This document shows, one piece after another, positions 47,470 through 56,139 of a DNA stretch of 64,000 bases. The notes below the pieces were generated by a model. That model saw only the letters and a list, made by a program, of their open reading frames with translations. It searched no databases and was not told where the DNA came from. The position numbers and the translations under genes are program-made. Source of the stretch: Paenibacillus xylanexedens (GTDB lineage Bacteria; Bacillota; Bacilli; Paenibacillales; Paenibacillaceae); assembly GCF_017874615.1 (NCBI RefSeq), contig NZ_JAGIKV010000023.1:1-64000 (forward strand), read 5' to 3'. Within the stretch, counting starts at the first letter, position 1, and the number at the start of each line of letters is the position of its first letter.

Positions 47470-47525
47470 GATTAGAGATTAGAGATTAGTGATTAAAGAT
47501 TAAGGATTAAGGATTAAGGATTAAA
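47470..47525. repeat. Heptamer microsatellite (GATTARN)8
   Basis: Eight consecutive 7-bp units (GATTAGA, GATTAGA, GATTAGT, GATTAAA, three GATTAAG, GATTAAA) fill 56 bp in the gap between two convergent operons. Degenerate copies precede it (GACTAGA at 47449 and 47456). Confidence 0.85.
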
Positions 47526-47530
47526 GGAAA

Positions 47531-49564
47531 TTATAGGTGTACCAGTAACATGTTGCACTGGTTGGTGTATTCATCAGCAGAGGCTGCGCCAGGTGCTGTC
47601 AGGCGCAACAGGGTGTGCAGGCCCGGCGGGATTGTCTTCGCCGGGCGACCTGTGGCGGCAGGTTGCCGCGCAGTGAGTTGGGCCGATTTGGCCCATTCAC
47701 GCGCCAGGTTCTGCCGCCCGGCGAGCAGCGCGAGCGTGCCCGCGAGGACTGCGTGAGCGGTGCGCTCCGGGGCGGGCACTTCGTCCGCGTGGGGCTGCTG
47801 CGCGCCGTCAGGCGTGCCGCATAGCGCAAGCAGCCCTTCGCGGACGCTCGCGGGTACGCGCAGCAGCCCGCAGCGTGCCGCAGGCGGAAGCGCTGCGAGC
47901 AACGCCAGCGCGCCGCGAGGCGGCAGGGCTTGCAGCAGGCGCAGCCATGCGGCCCAGGCGCCTACGCCGGCGAGCGCTTGCGCAGCCGCGAGCACGCCGC
48001 TAGGCGCGGGCGCGGCTAGGCCTGGCGTTGCGCCGCGGGGCGGACTGCACGCCAGGCCGCTGCTGCGGGCCGTGGCCCCGCGCAGCAGCAGCGCCTCGGC
48101 GGCGTGGGCCGCGGCAGGCAGCGCTGCCTGCTGGCGAGCCGCCGCTCGGGCGTTGCGCACGCCGGGCTGCTTGTGGCCCAGCGCCCACAGCGCCAGGGCC
48201 GCCTCTGGCCCGCGCTGCGCATGCGCCGCCCAGGGCTGCAAAGCCGCCCGAGCTGCGGCGTCCTCGCCCAGCTGGGCCAGCGCAAGCCCGGCGGCCAGCG
48301 GCTGTGCCCGCAGCGGGCCAGCAAGCGCCGCCGCATGGCGCAGCAGCCACTCCGGCCGATGCGCGGCAAGCGCCGCCGGGATCAGCGCTTGCCATGCCGC
48401 AGGAGGCAAGCTTACCCGAGCCGCAACGCTGGCAATGGCATGCGGCCGCCCTGTAGCTGCGGCCAGCAACAACAGCCGCTGCCATGCAGGCAAGCTACCG
48501 GGTTGCAGGCCCAGCGCCGCCGTGTATGCGGCTTCTGCCTCTGCCCAGCGGCCAGCCCGCTCATATGCCATGCCTTCCAGCGTCAGGCTGCGATAGGTCC
48601 CAGCACCAGAGACTGATGTATACCTGCTGGCCGTGGAAGCAGCTGATTTAGCCTGTTTTAACCAATTCAAGGCCACGTCCTCTCTCCCTTGATCCAGTTC
48701 AAGTACAGCACCAAGCTCCAACAAATCCGGAAAATCCTCATACACGGGCGCCCATGCTTCCACCACAGCAAGCGCCCTCTCCGGGCTACCACTCTCTCGC
48801 CAAGCGTAAGCCGTTTTCAGCACCAGATCCGAGTGATATCCACACTCCGGTGTAAGCTGTGCCAATAATGGCTGTAACAACCGGAGTGCTTCATCATACT
48901 TCGCTTGCTGAAACCATTCGGTTGCCAGAGCATATAACAGCTCCGGTTGATCTCCCTCCTGATTCAACGCGAAACGGATCAACTGCATGTTCCGTGCACC
49001 TTTATTTTTGGCGGTAATCACCTGCTCCATATAGCCGTAATGAATGACCTCAAGTCTAGAATGAAGCACACCTTGCGGAATCAGTGCCATGATGGAAGAA
49101 GCAATCTCTTCATGAATTCTGCCCTGAAAGGCAATTCGGGGATCAGCTCGGAACAATCGACATACCGCATCCGTCACACGCTCTTCACCGGAAACACCCA
49201 ACAGACTTGTGACCTGTATCCAGTACCCCCACACGTCATCCCTACTTGCCGCTAACAACCGCATGAGTTCTGTCTTCATCTGAGGGGTCTGTACCCATAC
49301 CTCATCCGCATCAAGCACCAGAATCCACGGTTTCGTAGCAGCAGCCAGCGAGAGATTACGGGCTTCACTGAAATCTCCGTTCCATTCCGTACGAATTACA
49401 ACGGCACCATGGAGACGCGCAATTTCAGTTGTATCATCTATCGAACCTGTGTCCACAACGATAATCTCATCCACAACATCCTTGACTGCATTCAAGCACC
49501 GCTGGAGTGAACCGGCTTCATCCTTCACGATCATGCACAAACTAATCCCTATGCCCATATTCAT
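47531..49564 (-). CDS. GT2 glycosyltransferase with TPR region and GC-rich Ala-rich C-half
   Basis: This ~677-residue protein starts with a GT2 domain (SLCMIVKDEAGSLQRCLNAVKDVVDEIIVVDTGSIDDTTEIA, then ILVLDADEVW with the DxD) and continues into TPR-like helices. From about residue 320 on the sequence becomes extremely rich in Ala, Leu, Pro and Gly (AAALAGPLRAQPLAAGLALA, and so on), and the DNA rises to ~77% G+C. The segment still looks helical, as a solenoid would. Start is ATG 49564 or 49558 after GAGGGG. Last gene of the minus-strand operon. Substrate specificity is unknown; SunS-like GT2-TPR enzymes glycosylate peptides. Confidence 0.8.
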   Translation of the reverse strand: MNMGIGISLCMIVKDEAGSLQRCLNAVKDVVDEIIVVDTGSIDDTTEIARLHGAVVIRTEWNGDFSEARNLSLAAATKPWILVLDADEVWVQTPQMKTELMRLLAASRDDVWGYWIQVTSLLGVSGEERVTDAVCRLFRADPRIAFQGRIHEEIASSIMALIPQGVLHSRLEVIHYGYMEQVITAKNKGARNMQLIRFALNQEGDQPELLYALATEWFQQAKYDEALRLLQPLLAQLTPECGYHSDLVLKTAYAWRESGSPERALAVVEAWAPVYEDFPDLLELGAVLELDQGREDVALNWLKQAKSAASTASRYTSVSGAGTYRSLTLEGMAYERAGRWAEAEAAYTAALGLQPGSLPAWQRLLLLAAATGRPHAIASVAARVSLPPAAWQALIPAALAAHRPEWLLRHAAALAGPLRAQPLAAGLALAQLGEDAAARAALQPWAAHAQRGPEAALALWALGHKQPGVRNARAAARQQAALPAAAHAAEALLLRGATARSSGLACSPPRGATPGLAAPAPSGVLAAAQALAGVGAWAAWLRLLQALPPRGALALLAALPPAARCGLLRVPASVREGLLALCGTPDGAQQPHADEVPAPERTAHAVLAGTLALLAGRQNLAREWAKSAQLTARQPAATGRPAKTIPPGLHTLLRLTAPGAASADEYTNQCNMLLVHL
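47590..48600. other. GC-rich island inside the glycosyltransferase gene
   Basis: A sample 60-base line beginning at 47881 has 46 G/C, against 31 in the line beginning at 48661. The change is abrupt at both ends and coincides with the Ala/Leu/Pro-rich part of the encoded protein. Confidence 0.8.
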
Positions 49565-49639
49565 CACCACCCCTCACCGGAGTTCAGCCCCACCCATTAG
49601 CCCACTGAATTAAGTTGAACTCCCGCTGCCTGATCCCTC

Positions 49640-51580
49640 TCAGCTCTCAAACCCGTCCGCTCCCGGCAACTCCAGCCGAATATGCTGAACGACAGGCCAA
49701 CAACGGTGCCGCTGTCCATCTGCATGCTGAGCGAACACCTCCAGATGATGGTCCGCAGCACTGACCAATCCTTTCACCAGCCAGCTGGTTCCCGTCAGGG
49801 TATCCGAAGCCCCAGGGAACGAATCAATGTCACTCACCTTCCCGTTTTCCTTTTTCCCTTCCATCTCTTTCTCCTTCTCTCCCGCCAATTGCTGTCGACA
49901 CATCTGAATCAGGCTATGGAGCTCTTTCCATCTCCCTGACTGTACACATCCTTCCATCATCAGTCCTAGCGCCTGCCAGCCATCATACTCTGCTGCCACA
50001 TACGTTCCGTCCGTACCGGAGTCCGTGTCCTTCTTCTTTGTCGCTCTCAGACCAGCAATTCGTCCTGTCTGCACAGCAGGTTCCTCATCATTAGTTACTG
50101 CTGCACCTACCTGAGAACTACGCTTCAACCACAAGGTCAAGGGATCATCTCCGTTGACTTCCTTCCCTTCTATCCACTCCAAACGTTCGAGCCATCGGGC
50201 AGACGAGATCGCGAGCAACCCCTTTTTCCGCTGCACAGGTTCCAGTTTCAGACGCGCCTTATTCCATCTTCCCTGTTGGATTTGGAGCATCGCCTCCGCC
50301 ACAGATAAACGCTCCCTCATCTCTGCGGAAGGTTGTGAGGATGTACCCGATAACAATTGCAGAGCCGCTTCATAACAACGAGATTGCTCCAGAATGCCCA
50401 ATACTTTGTGTGTAGCCTCTTCCGATCCGAGTGCAAAACGCTCCCTCACCAGCTCTGGAATCTGATGTTCCTGCCCGGAAACTCGCATAATTCGGAATAT
50501 CCGATAGAGCGGCGGTAACAGACTGGATTTGGCGCGCACCGCTTCCACGTAAGCATCCACCGCACCCTCCAGATCTGCCCTTCCTTCCAGCAATCGCCCT
50601 AACGTATAGCACGTCTGATAGGTGCCGATGCCTTCCTCCGTATGATATATGGGTGGAGGTGGTCCCATACGGACAGCTTCACGCAGCGAATATTCTGCCC
50701 GATCTGCATCACCCAATGCGTCTGCACACACCCCGCGATGATGCATCAGATCCGTGTACTCTGGAAAGAGTTCAAGCGCAGCATCGATTCGATCCAATGC
50801 CTCCTGCCAGCAATTCAGATGCTGGAGACAACGAACTTCATATTTGAACAGCAAATGCGCGTAACTGGTCACCGCAGGATCAATCCCCATCCGGGCAACA
50901 CCAAACGTCTCCAAAGCCCGCTCCGATTCCCCCACACGCAGATACTCGACACCCAGATTATAGTGATGGAACGGCTGATCCGGTTCTTCCTCCACTGCCT
51001 GTTGCAGCAGGCGGACATTGCGGTTCACCTTATCTTTGCGCTCCACAATCGCCGTCTGATACCCATAATGATGGATGACCATGTCCGTCACATGAAAAGC
51101 AGCCTCTGGGTTCCTACGGCAAATCGCCGCCGCAATCTGCTCATGAATTCGACCTTCGAACCGATGCTCCGGAGCATTACGGAAGAGACGCAAAACCGGA
51201 TTCACGGTAACCCCCTGCTGACCCGTACCTGTATAGTTGTGAATGTTTAAAAACAATCCGTCACATCCGCTGACCGCCGTCCAGCTCCTGATCTGCTCCC
51301 GCGCAGCCCTATCGAGTGCCTCGTCCGCATCAAGAAAGAGAATCCAGTCGCCGGAAGCGCGCTCCAGGCCAGCATTACGTGCTGCGGCAAAATCTTCGCA
51401 CCACTCAAATCGCACAACCAACGCGCCATATTGCTGTGCAATCTCCGCGCTGCGATCCGATGAACCGGTGTCCACTACAATAATTTCGTCCACCGCTCCC
51501 TGGACACTGGCAAGACAATGAGGCAGTAACTCTTCCTCATCCTTCACGATCATGCATAGGGAAATTCGTTCCGCTCGCAA
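49640..51580 (-). CDS. GT2 glycosyltransferase with TPR solenoid
   Basis: This 646-residue protein has a GT2 domain (ISLCMIVKDEEELLPHCLASVQGAVDEIIVVDTGSSDRSAEIA; WILFLDADEALDR with DxD; HRFEGRIHEQI) and a long TPR-like tail (EPDQPFHHYNLGVEYLRVGESERALETF, ALELFPEYTDLMHHRGVCADALGDADRAEYSLREAVRMGP). A low-complexity charged stretch (EKEKEMEGKKENGK) lies near the C terminus. The start is TTG at 51580 after AAAGGAGG; it overlaps the end of the upstream gene by 44 bp. It is 75 bp upstream of the next GT2-TPR gene. Confidence 0.85.
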   Translation of the reverse strand: MRAERISLCMIVKDEEELLPHCLASVQGAVDEIIVVDTGSSDRSAEIAQQYGALVVRFEWCEDFAAARNAGLERASGDWILFLDADEALDRAAREQIRSWTAVSGCDGLFLNIHNYTGTGQQGVTVNPVLRLFRNAPEHRFEGRIHEQIAAAICRRNPEAAFHVTDMVIHHYGYQTAIVERKDKVNRNVRLLQQAVEEEPDQPFHHYNLGVEYLRVGESERALETFGVARMGIDPAVTSYAHLLFKYEVRCLQHLNCWQEALDRIDAALELFPEYTDLMHHRGVCADALGDADRAEYSLREAVRMGPPPPIYHTEEGIGTYQTCYTLGRLLEGRADLEGAVDAYVEAVRAKSSLLPPLYRIFRIMRVSGQEHQIPELVRERFALGSEEATHKVLGILEQSRCYEAALQLLSGTSSQPSAEMRERLSVAEAMLQIQQGRWNKARLKLEPVQRKKGLLAISSARWLERLEWIEGKEVNGDDPLTLWLKRSSQVGAAVTNDEEPAVQTGRIAGLRATKKKDTDSGTDGTYVAAEYDGWQALGLMMEGCVQSGRWKELHSLIQMCRQQLAGEKEKEMEGKKENGKVSDIDSFPGASDTLTGTSWLVKGLVSAADHHLEVFAQHADGQRHRCWPVVQHIRLELPGADGFES

Positions 51581-53819
51581 GCTGATTCCTCCTTTCCTTC
51601 GCATGGAAAAGCGTACGCCATGGGATGCCTTCGGCCGTTCGCAGCCTTTGTTCCAGTGCAGCATGTTGTGCCGCAAGTGCCCCTGCCGACGAGGAGCGAA
51701 CCAACTCCTGTCGAAGTGCCTCCATTGCTATTCGCAAGTAACATGCAGCTGCTCCAGCTCGAGCCTGCCGCATATCAGGCTCCAGCTCCAGAGCCTGCTC
51801 GAACAGAGACAGCGCCTGATCATAATATCCTTTGGCATACAGCGTTTCACCCAGCCAGAATAACCCTTCAGCATCCAGCTCACTCTCGGTCATGCACTGA
51901 ATCAGGATGTTCGCGGCTACCATGGTATACCCCTGACGATACAGCAGACTTGCAAACTCCCGCCGTAAAGTTACAGCCGTTCCCCAATGGTCACACATCA
52001 TCATTGCCCGCAACTCATGTAGTTGCTCAGCAAGTGTAAGCTGTCCTGTCTTTACGGCTTGCTGCACAATCTTTTCTGCTACCATCTCTGCCTGCGGACC
52101 CCATTGCATAAGCTTTTGTTCTTGTGAAGCAGGTTTCATGCTTCGTGGCTCTTTAGTTAACTGATTCAGCAGTCGATCCATGACCTTCCATACGTTCTTT
52201 TCTTGTGGAAGCGTAGTTGCGAGGAACGCCTCGGATAATCGTAATCCCTTGGCCCAACAAGCCAGTGCCCAATCCATTCTGTGCTCAGCCAGCAGATTGG
52301 CTTCATTTACACACCCTGCGCTCCAGTGTTCTTCTGCCAGTTGCAGCGCTTCGGAAACCCTATTCGCACACAACATCCAATGTATTCGATCCGCTACATG
52401 GATACGATCAGTACGCGCATCTGTATCCAGCATTTTCGTTGCCTGCTTATATGCCCCACATCCTGCTAGAACATAAATCACTTGCACCAGATGATCCTCA
52501 TTTGTAACTTCATATGAATGGGGCATTTCACCACGAATCGAATCACCGTGGCCCGATTCCTCGATTCTTCGGCATCTGGCAAGCAATGCTTCTGCTATAT
52601 TCTCATCCGTTTCACCGGATTGCTGCAGCACATCTGCCAACCCCGTCCATGCCGGAGCATATGTGAACATGCCGTCCAGAGCCAGCCCGTACAGATGTGC
52701 AGACTCATTCAGGAATCCCCGTTTCTGTGCAAGTCTTGCCATGGCGGTATAGGCTCTGTAACTGTTAGAACCCGCTTCCGTTACATATGACGCGTCTAAC
52801 GTGCTACCGCCATCACTGTGTCCAACACGGTCCATTCCCTCCCGGCAGTCCGTTGCTCGGGCATACGATTGATATGCACGCTCCTCCAAACCTTGCAGCT
52901 CCAATGTCTCCCCATACAACAGGTGCAGATCGGCATAAGATGGATAACGTTGTCTTTCCACAGCCAGAATTGCATGTGCCTCGTCATAACGTTCTGATCC
53001 TACAAGGGTCTTTGCATAATCTCTAACCAGTGTAGAACGATATGGCGCGAGCAGCTCTGTCAGGCGCAATGATTCACTGAACGCTTCAGTTGCCTGTTCG
53101 ATCTGACCAAGCTGGCAATACGTTACTCCCAGATTGTACAGGTGAAAAGGCTGTGCAGGCTCATCTGCGAGTTCCCGCTCAATCAGCTTTAAATTACGTC
53201 TTGGTTTATGTTCCTTCGCAATCGTGGAGGCCAGATATCCATCATGAATCAGACATAGTGGAGCAAGCGGTTCAGTTTCGATCAATTGGCTTTGTTCATC
53301 TGTATAAGTCTCGCTCTTATCCATATCACCAGCCTCTTCCTGGGCAAGCTCGCTTGGGCCGCTACGTACCAACTGCTCATGGATGCGTCCCGCATATCGA
53401 TATCCCTGATGAGCACGGAACAGCCTCACTGGCTGAGAGATAACGCTCTCTTCTACCCCTTCGCCGTATCGATTCTCTATGGTAATACGTAATCTGGAAA
53501 TGCTTTTATGGACTTTAGGTAAATAATTCAGCAGTTCTTCCAATCCCTGCGGAACGTACTCATCGGCATCCAAACACAGGACCCATTCCGTGCTTGCCAG
53601 AGGCAGACTGATATTTCGTGCATTGGCAAAGTCATCTTGCCAGCGGGCGTGCAATAACGTTGCTCCGTGCATTCTGGCGATCTCGAGTGTGCGGTCAGAT
53701 GAGCCGGTATCGGTGATAAAAAATTCCATTCCGATATGCTTCAAGCTGTCAAGACAGCGGGGCAGGTGACGTTCTTCATTTTGCACAATCATATGGATTC
53801 CAAGTAAACGGTTCTTCAA
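51537..53819 (-). CDS. GT2 glycosyltransferase with long TPR solenoid
   Basis: At 760 residues this is the longest of three GT2-TPR paralogues here. The GT2 domain (LLGIHMIVQNEERHLPRCLDSLKHIGMEFFITDTGSSDRTLEIA; WVLCLDADEYVPQ) is followed by many TPR-like units (QPFHLYNLGVTYCQLGQIEQATEAFSESL, AEGLFWLGETLYAKGYYDQALSLFEQALELEPDMRQARAGAAACYLRIA). The start is TTG at 53819, nine bases past GGAGG; the reading from 53948 runs back into the upstream terminator. In other bacteria TPR tails of glycosyltransferases bind the protein acceptor, a role I infer for the repeat protein encoded upstream. Confidence 0.85.
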   Translation of the reverse strand: MKNRLLGIHMIVQNEERHLPRCLDSLKHIGMEFFITDTGSSDRTLEIARMHGATLLHARWQDDFANARNISLPLASTEWVLCLDADEYVPQGLEELLNYLPKVHKSISRLRITIENRYGEGVEESVISQPVRLFRAHQGYRYAGRIHEQLVRSGPSELAQEEAGDMDKSETYTDEQSQLIETEPLAPLCLIHDGYLASTIAKEHKPRRNLKLIERELADEPAQPFHLYNLGVTYCQLGQIEQATEAFSESLRLTELLAPYRSTLVRDYAKTLVGSERYDEAHAILAVERQRYPSYADLHLLYGETLELQGLEERAYQSYARATDCREGMDRVGHSDGGSTLDASYVTEAGSNSYRAYTAMARLAQKRGFLNESAHLYGLALDGMFTYAPAWTGLADVLQQSGETDENIAEALLARCRRIEESGHGDSIRGEMPHSYEVTNEDHLVQVIYVLAGCGAYKQATKMLDTDARTDRIHVADRIHWMLCANRVSEALQLAEEHWSAGCVNEANLLAEHRMDWALACWAKGLRLSEAFLATTLPQEKNVWKVMDRLLNQLTKEPRSMKPASQEQKLMQWGPQAEMVAEKIVQQAVKTGQLTLAEQLHELRAMMMCDHWGTAVTLRREFASLLYRQGYTMVAANILIQCMTESELDAEGLFWLGETLYAKGYYDQALSLFEQALELEPDMRQARAGAAACYLRIAMEALRQELVRSSSAGALAAQHAALEQRLRTAEGIPWRTLFHAKERRNQLASGTNFPMHDREG

Positions 53820-53838
53820 ATGCAACCACCTCCAATAC

Positions 53839-53877
53839 AAAAAAAGTACATGAAGTCCACCAAAGGAACTCCATGTA
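53839..53877 (-). terminator. Terminator after the repeat-protein gene
   Basis: On the minus strand AGTACATGGAGTTCC and the complementary GGACTTCATGTACT form a stem followed by T7, just before the GT2-TPR gene. Partial read-through would lower expression of the transferases relative to the repeat protein. Confidence 0.8.
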
Positions 53878-53898
53878 CCTATATGACAAGTGAATGGG

Positions 53899-55407
53899 TT
53901 ATGTGCCTTGTCCATTGAAGAACACATCAATCGTACTTGGTGCACCAACTAGGCTGGAGCGGTAAGATAGACGTGTATATTTGAGAAAACGCTGCGGAAC
54001 CAATACATCCACTGAGCCGGACAAAATGCCCGTCACCGTCGTTACATCCGTGTACCAGTTCGATCCGTTCGCACTGATCTCAACGCGCGCATCTACCCGG
54101 TTTACACCAGGTCCCCTGTTATATACAAAGAAAGAATACGTACCAAATACACTGGTTGTCACAGCTGGAAGCGGTGTAAAGGTGTTAGCCGTCGGGGTGC
54201 TAATGAGCTGTGACTCCTGAAAACTCTTCTGGGATATGGACGTCACGCTGCTGAGCGTTCCCGCCGTAATTGTAGCGCCGAGCACACTGGTGATCGTTCC
54301 GTTTAACAGGTTCGTCAGGGTTCCGGCTGTGATCGTTGCTCCAAGCACACTCGTGATCGTACCATTCAGCAAATTCGTCAACGTACCCGCTGTTACCGTT
54401 GCTCCGAGCACACTGGTAATCGTTCCGTTCAACAGGTTCGTCAGGGTTCCGGCAGTGATCGTTGCCCCAAGTACACTCGTAATCGTACCGTTCAGCAAAT
54501 TCGTCAACGTACCCGCTGTTACCGTTGCGCCGAGCACGCTGGTAATCGTTCCGTTTAATAAGTTCGTCAGCGTTCCTGCGGTGATGGTCGCTCCAAGTAC
54601 ACTGGTGATCGTACCTGCGGTAATCGTTGCTCCGAGTATACCTGTGATGGTACCCGCTGTAATGGTCGCTCCAAGCACGCTGGTGATCGTTCCGGCCGTG
54701 ATTGTTGCTCCCAATACACTTGTGATCGTACCATTCAGTAAGTTCGTCAGCGTCCCCGCTGTCACTGTAGCTCCGAGCACACTGGTAATCGTTCCCGCTG
54801 TAATCGTTGCTCCCAATACACTCGTAATCGTACCATTCAGTAAGTTTGTCAGCGTTCCCGCTGTCACCGTAGCTCCGAGCACACTGGTAATTGTACCGGC
54901 TGTAATCGTCGCTCCAAGTACACTCGTAATCGTACCATTCAGCAAGTTTGTCAGCGTCCCCGCTGTCACTGTGGCTCCGAGCACACTGGTTATCGTACCA
55001 TTCAGCAGGTTCGTCAATGTACCTGCGGTCACGGTTGCACCAAGCACACTCGTGATGGTTCCCGCCGTGATCGTTGCTCCCAATACACTTGTGATCGTAC
55101 CATTCAGCAAGTTCGTCAACGTACCTGCGGTAACTGTGGCTCCGAGCACACTGTTGATCGTACCTGCCGTGATCGTCGCTCCAAGTACACTCGTGATCGT
55201 TCCGTTCAGAATGTTGGTAATGGTTCCGGCGTTAATCGTAACGGTCGTCAGACCTGAGATGTTACTGATCGTTCCGTCCAAAATAATGCCAACCACGTTC
55301 CCGCTCGTATCGGTTCTGACCGGCTGGACTGTGCCTGTACTATCCTGACCGAAAATCAACGTCCTCAGATTATCCGGATTCGTATTAAACGTTGTAAAGT
55401 TAGGCAT
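53899..55407 (-). CDS. Thr-rich modular repeat protein with DUF6385-like C-domain
   Basis: This 502-residue protein has a short N-terminal section (1-60), a repeat array (~61-382) and a C-terminal beta-sandwich-like domain. The array is made of two modules, GTITSVLGAT(I/V)TA (13 residues, 18 copies) and GTLTNLLN (8 residues, 11 copies counting GTITNILN), in irregular order. Thr at every few positions and hydrophobic residues at fixed spacing suggest a beta-solenoid with many potential O-glycosylation sites. The C-terminal domain (TYSFFVYNRGPGVNRVDARVEISANGSNWY...LVPQRFLKYTRLSYRS) resembles DUF6385. GGGAGGAGG precedes the ATG. No signal peptide, so secretion or spore-surface loading is not explained. 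Confidence 0.75.
   Translation of the reverse strand: MPNFTTFNTNPDNLRTLIFGQDSTGTVQPVRTDTSGNVVGIILDGTISNISGLTTVTINAGTITNILNGTITSVLGATITAGTINSVLGATVTAGTLTNLLNGTITSVLGATITAGTITSVLGATVTAGTLTNLLNGTITSVLGATVTAGTLTNLLNGTITSVLGATITAGTITSVLGATVTAGTLTNLLNGTITSVLGATITAGTITSVLGATVTAGTLTNLLNGTITSVLGATITAGTITSVLGATITAGTITGILGATITAGTITSVLGATITAGTLTNLLNGTITSVLGATVTAGTLTNLLNGTITSVLGATITAGTLTNLLNGTITSVLGATVTAGTLTNLLNGTITSVLGATITAGTLTNLLNGTITSVLGATITAGTLSSVTSISQKSFQESQLISTPTANTFTPLPAVTTSVFGTYSFFVYNRGPGVNRVDARVEISANGSNWYTDVTTVTGILSGSVDVLVPQRFLKYTRLSYRSSLVGAPSTIDVFFNGQGT
54243..55228. repeat. Tandem coding repeat array, 39-bp and 24-bp modules
   Basis: The DNA encodes 18 copies of a 13-residue unit and 11 of an 8-residue unit. 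Units differ mostly at synonymous wobble positions (for instance GCTCCGAGCACACTGG versus GCTCCAAGCACACTCG), so the protein is more conserved than the DNA. Array ends are approximate. Confidence 0.85.
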
Positions 55408-55452
55408 GTGCCTCGTCCTCCTCCCTGGTCAAATCTGTGTGATCATACTCCC

Positions 55453-55950
55453 TTACGGCATACGCTGTGCCTGAAAGTAAACATCGAGCCGGGTCGGTTG
55501 ATCCGGTTCAACGGATCGAATTGCAAGCCGGGTATAATGCAAAAATCGCAAAGGTACCAGCGCTTTGGTCTGTCCTCCCGCGACCACCTCCTGGCTGTCC
55601 ACAGCATAATCCACGGCATTTGGGCTGATCTGGATCTGTACAAGAGCCGGATGTTTTCCCCGATTCACAACGCCATAGGTATACATACTGAGTGATGAGG
55701 TGTCTTGTGCCGGGAGTGAGTGTATGCTGCTACTGGTCTCGGCTCCGACATACGTATGCTCTGTAAAACAATGAATAGCACCAGGGAGTTTCGTACGTGA
55801 GGAAGCACCCTGCTTGAACCGGGGACGAGTGATCCGGGAACAAGGGGGTTTCAGCAATTTAGCGCGGCAGGAATGACGGGAGCGACGACGGCTAACATAT
55901 TTAGTTGGTTGCTTCGTTCTCTTCTTGCTTCGCTTCGCTGTTCGACTCAT
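55453..55950 (-). CDS. Basic-tailed DUF6385-like protein
   Basis: This 165-residue protein has a strongly basic N-terminal ~60 residues (SRTAKRSKKRTKQPTKYVSRRRSRHSCRAK) and a C-terminal domain matching that of the repeat protein downstream (MYTYGVVNRGKHPALVQIQISPNAVDYAVDSQEVVAGG...LVPLRFLHYTRLAIRSVE). The ATG follows AAGGGG. It is first in the minus-strand operon, 45 bp before the repeat-protein gene. A basic tail of this kind occurs in some spore-coat proteins; here that is only a suggestion. Confidence 0.7.
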   Translation of the reverse strand: MSRTAKRSKKRTKQPTKYVSRRRSRHSCRAKLLKPPCSRITRPRFKQGASSRTKLPGAIHCFTEHTYVGAETSSSIHSLPAQDTSSLSMYTYGVVNRGKHPALVQIQISPNAVDYAVDSQEVVAGGQTKALVPLRFLHYTRLAIRSVEPDQPTRLDVYFQAQRMP

Positions 55951-55996
55951 CTCGATTTCCCCTTAAAAAATGTGCTTACGCATCGTATGCCCGGAT

Positions 55997-56031
55997 CGGA
56001 AATACGGGCACGGCATCTGCCGTTATTTCCG
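55997..56031. repeat. Hairpin in the divergent region
   Basis: CGGAAATA (55997-56004) and TATTTCCG (56024-56031) enclose an inner GGCA/TGCC stem with a small internal loop. No T-run follows, so it is not a simple terminator; it could be an operator or leader structure shared by the divergent operons. Confidence 0.5.
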
Positions 56032-56139
56032 GATTTGTGGCGCAGTCCCCAATCCATTTTGCTTGTTTTCACATACACTGCAAGTACAATGAAATGCGAA
56101 TCAATCGGAATGTTGCTCAAATGAACTGGTCTATGGGAG

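Noticed and set aside
47760-48596. Several long open frames on both strands in the GC-rich island
   Set aside because: High G+C removes stop codons in all frames. Only the minus-strand frame continues a recognisable GT2-TPR protein.
54243-55228. CRISPR array
   Set aside because: The direct repeats are contiguous coding modules without unique spacers, and no cas genes are present.
54236-55348. Open plus-strand frame of 370 residues with Val/Pro-rich repeats opposite the Thr-rich repeat gene
   Set aside because: It is the complement of the repeat array; lack of stops follows from the repetitive codons. The minus-strand frame has a ribosome site, a recognisable C-terminal domain and operon context.
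56060-56090. Sigma-K-like -10 element (CATACACT) before the Ser/Thr-rich pair
   Set aside because: The -10 match is good but there is no matching AC at the -35 distance; too weak to list as a promoter, though it would fit a sporulation role.
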